A DNA stretch of 64,000 nt from Paenibacillus phyllosphaerae (GTDB lineage Bacteria > Bacillota > Bacilli > Paenibacillales > Paenibacillaceae), in contig NZ_JACHXK010000019.1 in NCBI RefSeq assembly GCF_014192105.1, forward strand, positions 1-64,000. The letters run 5' to 3'. Below, piece by piece: positions 33,638-42,225 of this stretch (positions within the stretch are counted from its first letter, which is position 1; every line of letters begins with the position of its first letter). The translations under genes and the position numbers were made by a program. A model generated the notes under the pieces. The model was not told the DNA's origin. It made no database searches and saw only the letters and a list, made by a program, of their open reading frames with translations.

Positions 33638-34108
33638 ATGGTTGAATTTAAGGTGAAGATGGTGCTACCAGACCGTTTCTATCAAGTAAAATTAACTCAG
33701 TCGGATAGAGAAGAGGTTTCCATATCAAATGGTATTTATGGGGAGGCAATATACTGTTCTCTGTTTTTGGAGTGGAATCAGATTTCAGCCGATCAAATTA
33801 TCTTGGAGCTTAGTTTTGAAGATCTACCTGACAATTTAAGAATCAGACACTTTGCCGGGGTATCAAAGGAATTAGCTAACCTCATTTGTATGTGCTCTCA
33901 GGAGCGAGAACTCGATTTTGATATTTTGATTGCTCCTCAATATAAGTTTCATGACACTGAGGTTCTCAGAGAAAATACTGTGGATGAGGTCTATACCAAA
34001 ATGGTTTCTAAAGATTGCTCAAGATACAAGCAGATAATAATCAATCCAAAATACATCCCTAATATAAAGATAAGCAAGATTTTTAATGCCGAAAGCTCTG
34101 AAAACTAA
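33638..34108 (+). CDS. Hypothetical protein paired with a PIN-like nuclease
   Basis: 156 residues, soluble, mixed alpha/beta (MVEFKVKMVLPDRFYQVKLTQSDREEVSISNGIYGEAIYCS). No known motif. CGGAGGAACT precedes the ATG. The last 23 bases overlap the following gene in another frame, so the two are translationally coupled and probably work together. Confidence 0.65.
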   Translation: MVEFKVKMVLPDRFYQVKLTQSDREEVSISNGIYGEAIYCSLFLEWNQISADQIILELSFEDLPDNLRIRHFAGVSKELANLICMCSQERELDFDILIAPQYKFHDTEVLRENTVDEVYTKMVSKDCSRYKQIIINPKYIPNIKISKIFNAESSEN

Positions 34109-35396
34109 TACTCGGTTTTTAGAAGAGTCTAAAAGTATTAACAGGGAGTGGACTACAATAGTGCAATCTAAATTTTTCGCACATATAGGCTACGATAATG
34201 ATATTTCAAGTATCCTTTGGACAGACGCCATAATCTCTTTGGATACAAATACACTACTAAATGCTTATAAAATGACTCCAATTGCGCGACGTCAATTTTT
34301 TCACGTTCTAGAGACATTTAAGAATCGCCTCTGGATGCCTTACCAAGTGGGTAAAGAATTCTTCTCCAACCGGCGAATGGTTATTGATGCCGAGCTTAAA
34401 GCTTTGCAATACACAAAACAATACTTCAAAAAGAACATAGAAGCCTTAGCATCTAGTGTAGAGAAGTCCGGTATTAGATTTCGTACAGAACTTGCAACTG
34501 ATTTGCAAATTGAACTCAATAACTTAAAGGAAATAATCGTTCGTAAGTTTGATCTTTACCCTGACAAGCTGGAAAGAAAAGAGTATTACGACGGGTTCAA
34601 TCTAAAGGCCGAAGATCCGATATCTAAAGAAATTTTCGAAATTTTTGGTGATAGTATTGGTGATGGGTTTAATCCAGAAGACCTTATAAAAATATATGAA
34701 GAAGGTGAGCGCCGCTACAACCTTTGTATCCCTCCAGGCTTTGAAGACGCTGACAAAAAAGAAAATTATAAAAAATATGGAGATCTGATTATTTGGAAAG
34801 AACTAATTGAACATGCAAAAGCAGAGAGTCGACCTGTTATTTTTATTACTGATGATGTAAAGCCTGATTGGTGGGAAATAAATAATGAAATCAGAAATCC
34901 CCATCCTGAGCTATTAAATGAATTTTATAGAATAACAGGACAATTGATTCAAATCTACACCTACAGTACGTTTATTGAACAAGCCTCGAAACAAGTCTTT
35001 GACCTTCCTGATACTTCTAAAGCCGTTGAAGAAATAAATGCTATCAACGAGGAAGAACGGGATAGGGTATTTGAAGAAATAATCAATGGCCCGAAACCTG
35101 GAGATATTTATTACATAAAAAAGAGTTCCCTTTCTGATAATGTTACTCCAGTGCTTCTGTATGAAGAAATTTCCAATGGAATATTTTATGCATTTCCAAT
35201 TACCTCAAAGCGAGACTCAGTCACAATAAATACCTATCCAACAATTCATTGTGGCGGTAAACTTGCTGCGGTAAAAACTGACCAAAGAATAATGGTGAGT
35301 ACTCAGAATCTAAGAACTTATTATGACCGTATTGATCTTAAAGAATTGTCAAATGTGATAGATGACCCCAGAAGTATTTTATTTCGAGAGAAATAA
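34086..35396 (+). CDS. PIN-like domain nuclease (PIN_8 type), 436 residues
   Basis: Residues about 45-290 form a PIN-like domain. The first acidic residue is in AIISLDTNTLLNAYK (about 53), the Glu in PYQVGKEFFSNRR, and two late Asp in RPVIFITDDVKPDWW. An insertion of helices separates them, as in the long PIN_8 family. The C-terminal 130 residues (GPKPGDIYYIKKSSLSDNVTPVLLYEEISNG) look like a separate small beta domain. PIN proteins are metal-dependent RNases. The 5' end overlaps the preceding gene. A defence or toxin role is possible. Confidence 0.75.
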   Translation: MPKALKTNTRFLEESKSINREWTTIVQSKFFAHIGYDNDISSILWTDAIISLDTNTLLNAYKMTPIARRQFFHVLETFKNRLWMPYQVGKEFFSNRRMVIDAELKALQYTKQYFKKNIEALASSVEKSGIRFRTELATDLQIELNNLKEIIVRKFDLYPDKLERKEYYDGFNLKAEDPISKEIFEIFGDSIGDGFNPEDLIKIYEEGERRYNLCIPPGFEDADKKENYKKYGDLIIWKELIEHAKAESRPVIFITDDVKPDWWEINNEIRNPHPELLNEFYRITGQLIQIYTYSTFIEQASKQVFDLPDTSKAVEEINAINEEERDRVFEEIINGPKPGDIYYIKKSSLSDNVTPVLLYEEISNGIFYAFPITSKRDSVTINTYPTIHCGGKLAAVKTDQRIMVSTQNLRTYYDRIDLKELSNVIDDPRSILFREK

Positions 35397-35478
35397 GCAG
35401 TGAAAGTGTCTCGCTAGATCGTAAGGCGAAGGAAATGTAAGAGTTACTTCGCTTCCTCTATTCATCACAGAAAGCAAA

Positions 35479-35520
35479 GAGAAACCCTACGTTTGAATAA
35501 TTGTAGGGTTTCTCTACAAT
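35479..35520 (+). terminator. Terminator after the PIN-like gene
   Basis: GAGAAACCCTAC pairs with GTAGGGTTTCTC; some T-richness follows. Confidence 0.7.
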
Positions 35521-35552
35521 CTCATGGGCCAATTATTGGCCCCATTCTACGT

Positions 35553-35765
35553 TTAGCCTTCTGGCTGAAACAAATCCACTTCATACGACTTATAGCCACC
35601 AGTCAAGTTTGCAGCCTTAAATCCATTCTGCAGGAGAATCCGTGTTGCCATGTTGCCGCGATATCCAACCTGGCAGTATACGAGAAGGTTTTTTGGACGC
35701 GTCGAGCTCGTCCATTCGCTCACGCAATTCATCAACCGGGACGTGCTTAGCGCCCGGTATGTGTC
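35553..35765 (-). pseudogene. Rhodanese-domain remnant (CoA-disulfide reductase C-terminus)
   Basis: KNLLVYCQVGYRGNMATRIL followed by LQNGFKAANLTGGYKSYEV is the active-site half of a rhodanese domain like that ending CoA-disulfide reductases (catalytic Cys in YCQVGYRG). Upstream, HVPVDELRERMDELDASKK is in a different frame, so a frameshift lies near 35695. No larger gene remains. Confidence 0.65.
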
Positions 35766-35804
35766 CGGCTTATTAGTGGTGTTTTATTTGAGGGCGGTAA
35801 ACCT

Positions 35805-37142
35805 GAGTCTGTAAAATATTCTGTGTAAACTCTCAAACCGAATTTAGATTACAATGAGAGAAAGGTTGGTTTGAGAGGATGGCACACATGGCGAGATTTA
35901 ATAAGGAACAAGTGAAGGCGTTCGTGAAGGAGAACAACCTCAAGACGATGTGCAATCCGCACTGAAAGAGCGTTTGCAGAGACGCTGCAATCGATGCTGG
36001 AGGCGGAATTGGACACGGAGCTGGGCTACGAGAAGCACGACGTGAAGAGTAAAACGACGTCTAAGAGCCGTAACGGAAAGAGTAAGAAGACCGTCACGAG
36101 CGAGTACGGAGACGTCGAGATTAGCGTCCCACGAGACCGTAACGGTGAGTTCGAGCCTGTCATCGTGAAGAAGCATCAGTCCACCGTGACCGGCATTGAG
36201 GACCAGATTATCGCCATGTACGCCAAAGGTGTCAGCACACGGGACATCCAGGACCACCTGAATCAGCTGTACGGCATTGACGTCTCGCCAACGATGATTT
36301 CGAACGTGATGAACAAGATAGTCCCTCTCATCAAAGAATGGCAGAATCGGCCGCTGCAGGGCATTTACGCGGTCGTCTTCATGGGCGCCATTCATTACAA
36401 AGTGAAGCAAGACGGCGCCATTGTGAGCAAGGCGGCGTACATGGTCATTGGCATCGATTTAGATGGCAACAAGGACGTGCTGGGCATGTGGATTGGGGAG
36501 AACGAGTCCTCGAAGTTCTGGCTCAGCGTTCTAAACGACCTGCGTAACCGTGGCGTCCAAGACATCCTCATCACCTGTGTGGATAACCTGACAGGCTTCT
36601 CTCAGGCTATTTCTGCCTGCTATCCACATACGGAAATCCAGAAGTGCATCATCCACCAGATTCGTAATTCGACGCGTTATGTCTCCTACAAGGACTTGAA
36701 GAAGGTCACAGCGGATCTAAAGCCCATCTACAAAGCGGCAACCGAAGAAGCAGCCTTGTTAGAGCTGGATCGTTTTGAGACACTTGAGGTAGCAAATACC
36801 CCCTCATTGTCCGTTCCTGGCGCAACAATTGGGAGGAGCTCTCCACCTTCTTCAAGTACCCGCCGGAGATCCGTAAGTTGATCTACACGACGAACATGAT
36901 TGAGAGTTACCATCGCCAGCTTCGTAAGGTCACCAAAGGAAAAAGCATTTTCCCAAGCGACGAAGCGCTGTTGAAAATGCTCTACTTAGCGACGATGGAT
37001 GTCACTCGAAAATGGACAGGGCGTGTGCAGAACTGGGGCCAGATGCTCCTCCAGCTCTCCGTTTTCTTCCCCGACCGGATCGGTCACTATTTGTGTTAGC
37101 TTTTTGCTTCAAGAGAGTTTACACAAAAAGCTTTACAGACCC
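35805..37142 (+). mobile_element. IS256-family insertion sequence with 8-bp target duplication
   Basis: The ends are inverted repeats: GAGTCTGTAAA...TGTGTAAACTCTC at 35805 and its counterpart ending TTTACAGACCC at 37142. They are flanked directly by GTAAACCT at 35797-35804 and 37143-37150. An 8-bp duplication fits IS256 transposition, and the element is 1338 bp. Its transposase is broken (see the gene inside), so the copy is old or non-autonomous. Confidence 0.9.
35881..37099 (+). pseudogene. IS256-family (mutator-type) transposase, frameshifted
   Basis: The start MARFNKEQVKAFVKENNLKT is followed by a frameshift near 35948, a second near 35970 and a third near 36780. Between them the frame from 35994 keeps the core DGAIVSKAAYMVIGIDLDGNKDVLGMWIGENESSKFW and LITCVDNLTGFSQAI, with the DDE-type Asp residues. 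The C-terminus KLIYTTNMIESYHRQLRKV resumes in another frame. Confidence 0.88.
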
Positions 37143-37187
37143 GTAAACCTCTATCGAATAGCCCTGTTTCATCTCCTAGTTAAAGGG

Positions 37188-38237
37188 TTAATCAAGCAAT
37201 TCTGATAATATATGATATTTCTCAGTCGTTTCAATACTTCTCAATGCAAGCTGCTCTTTAGTCTTAACTAAACTGCTTTTTTTCTGATGTTCTAATCCAA
37301 AGGTGTGCCTTAATTGTCTGGTGGTCAGTTCGGGCTTCCCATATTTGACAGCATATTTTTTCACCATTTCCTGAACGGCTCTTTTAGACATTCTTTTACC
37401 GATTTTTTGACCATTGGGTACTGCTAAAAACAATGCTCTTTCAGCGTTATTGGGGTCATAGACTAATTCTCGCACTTTTAGATATTTGACTAGGTCCTCT
37501 CGAGTAGAATCACTAAACACAACGGTATGATTACTCCTTTGTCCTGCCCATTGTCGAGTGATATCTATATATTTGTCAGGTAAGGAAAGGTCACCTATGT
37601 TCAGGTTCACAATGTCACTCACAAGTAATCCTGATTTCAACATAAGAGTAATGATACATATGTCTCGCAGTCCATTTCGTTCGTAGTTCCATATTGCTTG
37701 AAGATTATCCGCATTTTTATTTCGAAATTCTGTTCGAATATAGGTAATGAAGTCTTCTGCTTCTTCAGAAACTAATACCCGAGTCTGAATTTCTCGCGCA
37801 CTAGTCATCGGATTAGAAATTCTACTCCAAGAAATTTTGCGAAAAACATTTTTTCTTAGTAAAGGTTCGCAATTAACATTCTCAGCTATATCGTGAAGAA
37901 AATTAAACAAAGAACGTATCGAATGAATCTTACGTAATATGGAACGGTCCATTCTGTTTTCAACAATACGGAGATATCCTTCATATTCTCGTATTTGTTC
38001 AATCGTAAGTTGCTCTAAGTGGCATGTCTGAATCTCTACAATATTATTAACAGAGGAGGATAATAGTTCACTCTGCATCCAGGTAAAAAAATGATTGAAA
38101 TCTCTAGAATATTCTAGCAGAGAAGAAGGGGATAAATTCTCGCCCAATTTAAAATGCACAAATTGGAATACGAATTCAGGAAGTAACTGAATCTTTACCT
38201 GTAGTGTATCAAAATCTATTTGTTCTTGTACCTTCAA
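37188..38237 (-). CDS. XerS-like tyrosine recombinase with altered catalytic residues
   Basis: About 349 residues: an N-terminal core-binding domain and a C-terminal integrase domain alignable to XerS (RDICIITLMLKSGLLVSDIVNLNIGDL). The first catalytic Arg is Leu (GLLVS instead of GLRxS), the box-II His is Arg (TRQLRHTF) and the late GH is AL (QLALRSIETTEKY). The second Arg and the nucleophile Tyr remain. It may be inactive, regulatory or a divergent enzyme. TTG at 38237 has AGGTGA upstream; GTG at 38246 is the longer choice. Confidence 0.8.
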   Translation of the reverse strand: MKVQEQIDFDTLQVKIQLLPEFVFQFVHFKLGENLSPSSLLEYSRDFNHFFTWMQSELLSSSVNNIVEIQTCHLEQLTIEQIREYEGYLRIVENRMDRSILRKIHSIRSLFNFLHDIAENVNCEPLLRKNVFRKISWSRISNPMTSAREIQTRVLVSEEAEDFITYIRTEFRNKNADNLQAIWNYERNGLRDICIITLMLKSGLLVSDIVNLNIGDLSLPDKYIDITRQWAGQRSNHTVVFSDSTREDLVKYLKVRELVYDPNNAERALFLAVPNGQKIGKRMSKRAVQEMVKKYAVKYGKPELTTRQLRHTFGLEHQKKSSLVKTKEQLALRSIETTEKYHILSELLD

Positions 38238-38349
38238 GTGGCTCACCTCATAACTAAATTACCACCAGCTATTTCCTGAATAGCCAGAGTTTATAACTAA
38301 GAGGGTAGAGGGATTCAAAAGAACGGTATCGATTGAAAAGCTTAGGAAA

Positions 38350-38402
38350 AAAGAAAATCGTCCTGTGTAGTTAATAATCACTACGCGGAACGATTTTCTT
38401 TT
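38350..38402. terminator. Bidirectional terminator
   Basis: AAGAAAATCGTCC and a matching GGAACGATTTTCTT arm enclose an inner GTAGT/ACTAC stem, with T- and A-rich sides. It serves the XRE gene and shields the recombinase gene. Confidence 0.75.
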
Positions 38403-38408
38403 GTATTT

Positions 38409-38750
38409 TTAAGTAAAGAACTCATCCATCAAACGTTGTAACTTTCTTAACTCGTTAGGGCTCATTACTACAAGTTTTTCATGAATATCATTTATGATTT
38501 TATCTTTATCGTTGTTTTTTTCTCGCTTCAATTGGCGTCCATAAAGAAACAACTCATGTAGGGGGACATTCAACGCGAGTGCAATCTTATCCAAATTTAA
38601 AAGAGAAATATTCTTTTGCCCACGTTCCAATCCACCAATGTATGAAAAGTGGTAACCAGCAAGCTCACCGAGTTGTTCCTGAGAAAGATTTCGTAACTTA
38701 CGCAGATCTCTAACTCGTTGGCCGATAAGTTTAAGTACTAAATTATCCAT
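38409..38750 (-). CDS. XRE-family transcriptional regulator
   Basis: 113 residues. The helix-turn-helix is clear: LIGQRVRDLRKLRNLSQEQLGELAGYHFSYIGGLERGQKNISLLNLDKIALAL. The C-terminal half is lysine-rich and helical. AGAGGTG precedes the ATG. A dyad directly upstream is a probable autoregulatory site. Confidence 0.88.
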   Translation of the reverse strand: MDNLVLKLIGQRVRDLRKLRNLSQEQLGELAGYHFSYIGGLERGQKNISLLNLDKIALALNVPLHELFLYGRQLKREKNNDKDKIINDIHEKLVVMSPNELRKLQRLMDEFFT

Positions 38751-38840
38751 GATTACACCTCTGTTTAAGTGTAATCAATGGCTCAAATAAGAAACATGTA
38801 TGTTTTAGTATCGATTATCACTTTTAATACATATATGTAT
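38751..38840. promoter_or_regulatory. Two dyads in the intergenic region between XRE gene and the Mu-C-like gene
   Basis: GATTACA (38751-38757) and TGTAATC (38770-38776) form a spaced inverted repeat over the XRE start. ATACATATATGTAT (38827-38840) is a perfect 14-bp palindrome closer to the divergent gene. Both are candidate operators for XRE proteins. Confidence 0.5.
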
Positions 38841-38883
38841 CAATTAGCTGAGGTTGGAAATAATACTTAATGAGGTGAGGGTA

Positions 38884-39201
38884 ATGAAGAACAAAATGGA
38901 TCTTCGCTGCGGGCTAGCTTCAGTTACATCAAAAGGATTGTTATTTAATGGACTATACTACTCGAGCGCAGAAATGATTAAACTACAATGGTTTTCTCTC
39001 GCTGAATTACACGGCAGCTGGGAACTTCCAATTCTTTACGATTTATATGAATCACGTTATGTTCTGATGCTGGATTTTGATCAGCTTGAAATTGCTTCAA
39101 TAATTGATAATAAGAATGAGATCGATCCAATTATAATCGATTCGTATCAGAAGGCGATAAGAAATCTAAAAGTTCTTTTGTCTATGAAACGTAAGCATTG
39201 A
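38884..39201 (+). CDS. Free-standing protein resembling the C-terminal barrel of Mu/TnsB-type transposases
   Basis: 105 residues. SVTSKGLLFNGLYYSSAEMI and SWELPILYDLYESRYVLMLD match the pattern K-G-x-x-F-x-G-x-x-Y-x-S ... V-x-Y-D of the Mu transposase C-terminal domain. It has its own GAGGTGAGG ribosome-binding site and ATG, and no catalytic domain. It may be debris or a regulator of the neighbouring Tn7-like transposase. Its 3' end overlaps the convergent XRE gene. Confidence 0.55.
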   Translation: MKNKMDLRCGLASVTSKGLLFNGLYYSSAEMIKLQWFSLAELHGSWELPILYDLYESRYVLMLDFDQLEIASIIDNKNEIDPIIIDSYQKAIRNLKVLLSMKRKH

Positions 39202-39411
39202 ATCGATCACATTTTCGAACGGTTCATCTAAAATACACAACAATTCGTAAAATGAATAAATACTCAAACGATGCCTTCCGGTTTCAATATTTGAGAGAGA
39301 AGAACGTGACAGCCTATAGGCGAGACAGATTTCATGTTGAGTTTTTCCACTTCGCATCCTCACTTCTTTTATATACTTTCCTAACCACATATAAAACTCA
39401 TCTTCACGCAT
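39166..39411 (-). CDS. XRE-family regulator divergent from tnsA
   Basis: 81 residues, essentially only a helix-turn-helix: MWLGKYIKEVRMRSGKTQHEICLAYRLSRSSLSNIETGRHRLSIYSFYELLCIL. AGGGGG precedes the ATG at 39411. Its divergent position next to the tns promoter suggests that it represses the transposition genes. Confidence 0.8.
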   Translation of the reverse strand: MREDEFYMWLGKYIKEVRMRSGKTQHEICLAYRLSRSSLSNIETGRHRLSIYSFYELLCILDEPFENVIDSMLTFHRQKNF

Positions 39412-39495
39412 TACTATTCCCCCTATCAAATAACCTATAAACCTAGTATTTGCAAATAGATTTCTCTATATACCTAACTTAAGCTTGAAAGACTG

Positions 39496-39533
39496 TATAA
39501 TACTCGCAACTTTTGCTTATAGCTATAAGCAAA
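39496..39533 (+). promoter_or_regulatory. tns promoter -10 and 22-bp palindromic operator
   Basis: TATAAT at 39496-39501 is preceded by TG; no good -35 is visible. TTTGCTTATAG (39512-39522) is followed at once by CTATAAGCAAA (39523-39533), a perfect palindrome just after the expected start and 20 bases before tnsA. Confidence 0.65.
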
Positions 39534-39552
39534 GTAAGGAAGAAAATGGAAT

Positions 39553-40248
39553 ATGTATGACTTAAACAAACCAAAGTACAAGCCGATTGTAGTGCCTAGA
39601 AATAAGAAGTACGGAAATAACTATTGGATGGCAAAAGGCCCAAAGGTTGGGTTAAGAGATATTACGTTGTACAGCGATCTGGAATTTGACCATTGGTTAG
39701 TAGTTGAAACTGATCCAACAGTATTGACATATTGCGAACAACCGATAGAAATTCCGTATGTTATCAATGGGAGGCTGCACTCAACTATTTTTGATATGTG
39801 GATCCTATTCAAAAATGGCAAAGAAGTGTTTGTTGAAGTTAAATACGAAAAAGAACTATTCGCCAAATCCACCAAATATGAGCGTACAAATAGGCAAATC
39901 TCAGCTCAGCGAGAGTGGTGTAAGCAGAATGGCATCATTCATGAGGTGCGAACCGAAAGAATGATTCGCAAGGGACCACGATACATAGAAAACAAATTAA
40001 AAATGTTTATGAACATACTTAATCACCAAAAACCTTCATCAATAACTCAAGTTATGGGCTGTATTAAATCAAATGGGATATCAATAGGGGACATTTGTAA
40101 GCAGCTCCAGGGCGAGGTTGTGCCATATGATGTTATTTTAGCATGTCAATGGCTTTGCTATGAGGGAGTGATAACAACCAATTTTTGCGAAAAAGTGTGG
40201 GGAAATGAGATGGAGGTGTGGTTGAGTGAGCAGACTCCGCTTACATGA
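39553..40248 (+). CDS. tnsA: Tn7-like transposase subunit TnsA (endonuclease)
   Basis: 231 residues. The restriction-like nuclease domain is intact: acidic residues in SDLEFDHWLVVETDP (about 41-55), then YCEQPIEIPY, the metal-binding Asp in TIFDMWILFKNGK (about 81) and VEVKYEKE (Lys about 97). The C-terminal domain is the TnsA winged-helix part that contacts TnsC. TnsA cuts the 5' strands, giving cut-and-paste movement. It overlaps tnsB by 23 bases. Confidence 0.92.
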   Translation: MYDLNKPKYKPIVVPRNKKYGNNYWMAKGPKVGLRDITLYSDLEFDHWLVVETDPTVLTYCEQPIEIPYVINGRLHSTIFDMWILFKNGKEVFVEVKYEKELFAKSTKYERTNRQISAQREWCKQNGIIHEVRTERMIRKGPRYIENKLKMFMNILNHQKPSSITQVMGCIKSNGISIGDICKQLQGEVVPYDVILACQWLCYEGVITTNFCEKVWGNEMEVWLSEQTPLT

Positions 40249-42211
40249 GCAGGAAGGTCTACTTCCTGAGCAAATAAATCCTGACCACTGGCCAATGGTC
40301 GATACAGAGTCATTGTCGGAAGAAGAACGTCAAATATTCAATAATCGAAAAGCAGCAGTGATGATGTATTTAAAGAGAGAAGGCTCACATGAAGATATAA
40401 AACAGGTCACAACAATTGATCAGCAAAATTTGAGGCGTTTAATTAAACGATGTATGAGCATAGACGAGAACGGTGTTGTTTGGGGGTTCCGTGCGTTAAT
40501 ACCGTATAAGAAAGTAAAGCCATATCAACTGAATCTGTTGACAGTTGAACGGAATGAGAGGAGAAAAACCGGCGAGTTTAATTTACTGTTGGAAACTTAT
40601 CCGGATATTAAAGATCTAATTGACGACTTATATCTCGGCAGAAATCGACGGTCTCTTGAGCCCGCTATGACGCCAAAAAGCATACATAAACGTTTTATTG
40701 AAGAGTGTAGAAGGAAAGAAATCTCACACACTTCTTACCCTTTCAATACAGCTTGGATGGGCTATAGAGCATTACGACGATATTTAAATCGTTTGGGTTA
40801 TGCGTATTTTGGAAAAGCGGTATCCCGATATGGACAAGACGCTGAGACAAGAGCTCGTCACACTGGGGAAGGGGAGCAGAACCATCCATCGACACTGATT
40901 CCATTCCAAAAAGTTCAATTTGACTCGCACCGAATTGATGGTTTTTTTTGCGTAGAAATTAAAACACCTGAAGGTGATTTAGTAACTAAAATACTCGAAC
41001 GATTTTGGATTCTGACATTGATAGATGTAGCTACTCGTAACATTTTGGGTTATTCCATTAGCCTTTCAAGAGAAGTTAGTGCAAGTGATGTAATGCACTG
41101 TGTGAGAAATGCAGTATTACCGCATAGAAAGATTAAGCTAAGTATAGATGGCCTTTCATACAATGATGTCGGTGGCTTTCCCTCAGAAATATTTCCTGAG
41201 ACAGCATCCTGGGCAGTATGGGATGTAATTTGTTTCGATAATGCTAAGGCCCATCTTGCAAATTTAGTCAAGGAGAGGCTAAAGAATTTGATTGGATGTG
41301 TTACCAATTTAGGCCCAGTTGCTCTCCCAATGCGTAGAGGTCTTATTGAACGTTTCTTTAAGACACTTGAAGAGGCCGGTTTTCATCGTTTGCCAAATAC
41401 GACAGGAAGCAATCCTGACGACCCAAGACGAAAAAATCCTGAAAAGAACGCAGTGAAATGGAGGATTACTTACGAGCATTTGAAAGAGCTCGTTGATGTG
41501 ATGATCTCTAATTACAATGGTACGCCTCACGGCGGTATTTATCATCAAGCGCCGTTAGAATTACTAGAAAAGCGTACGAAGAATGGACTTCTCCCCAGAA
41601 GGTTAGAAGAAGATAAACGATCGGAGATGTTATTTCTGCAAACAACGATCAAACGAACTGTTCGTGGTTCACTTACTTCAGGTAAAAAACCTTATATTCA
41701 ATTTGAGGGTGTTGAATACCGTAGTGATAAACTTGCTCACTCAGCCCATCTTATTAACCAAGAAGTAACTCTTCATGTCAATGTGGATGATATCAGAACT
41801 ATAAAGGTATTTTTAGAGGATGGGAGCGAATTCGGTTACTTAACGGCTGCCGGGAAATGGTCACTTACACCTCACTCATTGACGACCAGAAGAGCAATTA
41901 ACTCTCTTGCTTTGCGAAAGTTAATCCACTATACAACCTGGGATGATCCAATTTTTGTATATACCGATTATCTCATGAAAAATGCGCTTAAAGGAAATAA
42001 AAGGGCAATCAATAAAGTTACATCTGTTCAAGAAGCTGCAGTGAAGGAACCTATTGATGCACCAGAAGAACAAACTCAAGTTATTAATGAGGCAAAGGTA
42101 CATAATGAAGCACTTGAAAAAGCGAGGGAGATGACAAAAAGGCAACAGCATCAAAATGAAGTAGACCATTACGAGCAAATGCTCAGTAGGTTTAAAACAA
42201 AATCATTGTGA
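40226..42211 (+). CDS. tnsB: Tn7-like transposase subunit TnsB (DDE transposase)
   Basis: 661 residues of the Mu/retroviral integrase superfamily. The DDE triad is visible: Asp in KVQFDSHRIDGFF (about 231), Asp in DVICFDNAKAHL (about 337) and Glu in GLIERFFKTLEEAG (about 374). The N-terminal third holds DNA-binding helices for the end repeats, and the C-terminal barrel (KKPYIQFEGVEYRS) is followed by a helical tail. GTG start with GGAGG upstream. Confidence 0.93.
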   Translation: MSRLRLHEQEGLLPEQINPDHWPMVDTESLSEEERQIFNNRKAAVMMYLKREGSHEDIKQVTTIDQQNLRRLIKRCMSIDENGVVWGFRALIPYKKVKPYQLNLLTVERNERRKTGEFNLLLETYPDIKDLIDDLYLGRNRRSLEPAMTPKSIHKRFIEECRRKEISHTSYPFNTAWMGYRALRRYLNRLGYAYFGKAVSRYGQDAETRARHTGEGEQNHPSTLIPFQKVQFDSHRIDGFFCVEIKTPEGDLVTKILERFWILTLIDVATRNILGYSISLSREVSASDVMHCVRNAVLPHRKIKLSIDGLSYNDVGGFPSEIFPETASWAVWDVICFDNAKAHLANLVKERLKNLIGCVTNLGPVALPMRRGLIERFFKTLEEAGFHRLPNTTGSNPDDPRRKNPEKNAVKWRITYEHLKELVDVMISNYNGTPHGGIYHQAPLELLEKRTKNGLLPRRLEEDKRSEMLFLQTTIKRTVRGSLTSGKKPYIQFEGVEYRSDKLAHSAHLINQEVTLHVNVDDIRTIKVFLEDGSEFGYLTAAGKWSLTPHSLTTRRAINSLALRKLIHYTTWDDPIFVYTDYLMKNALKGNKRAINKVTSVQEAAVKEPIDAPEEQTQVINEAKVHNEALEKAREMTKRQQHQNEVDHYEQMLSRFKTKSL

Positions 42212-42225
42212 TTGGAGATTTAAAC

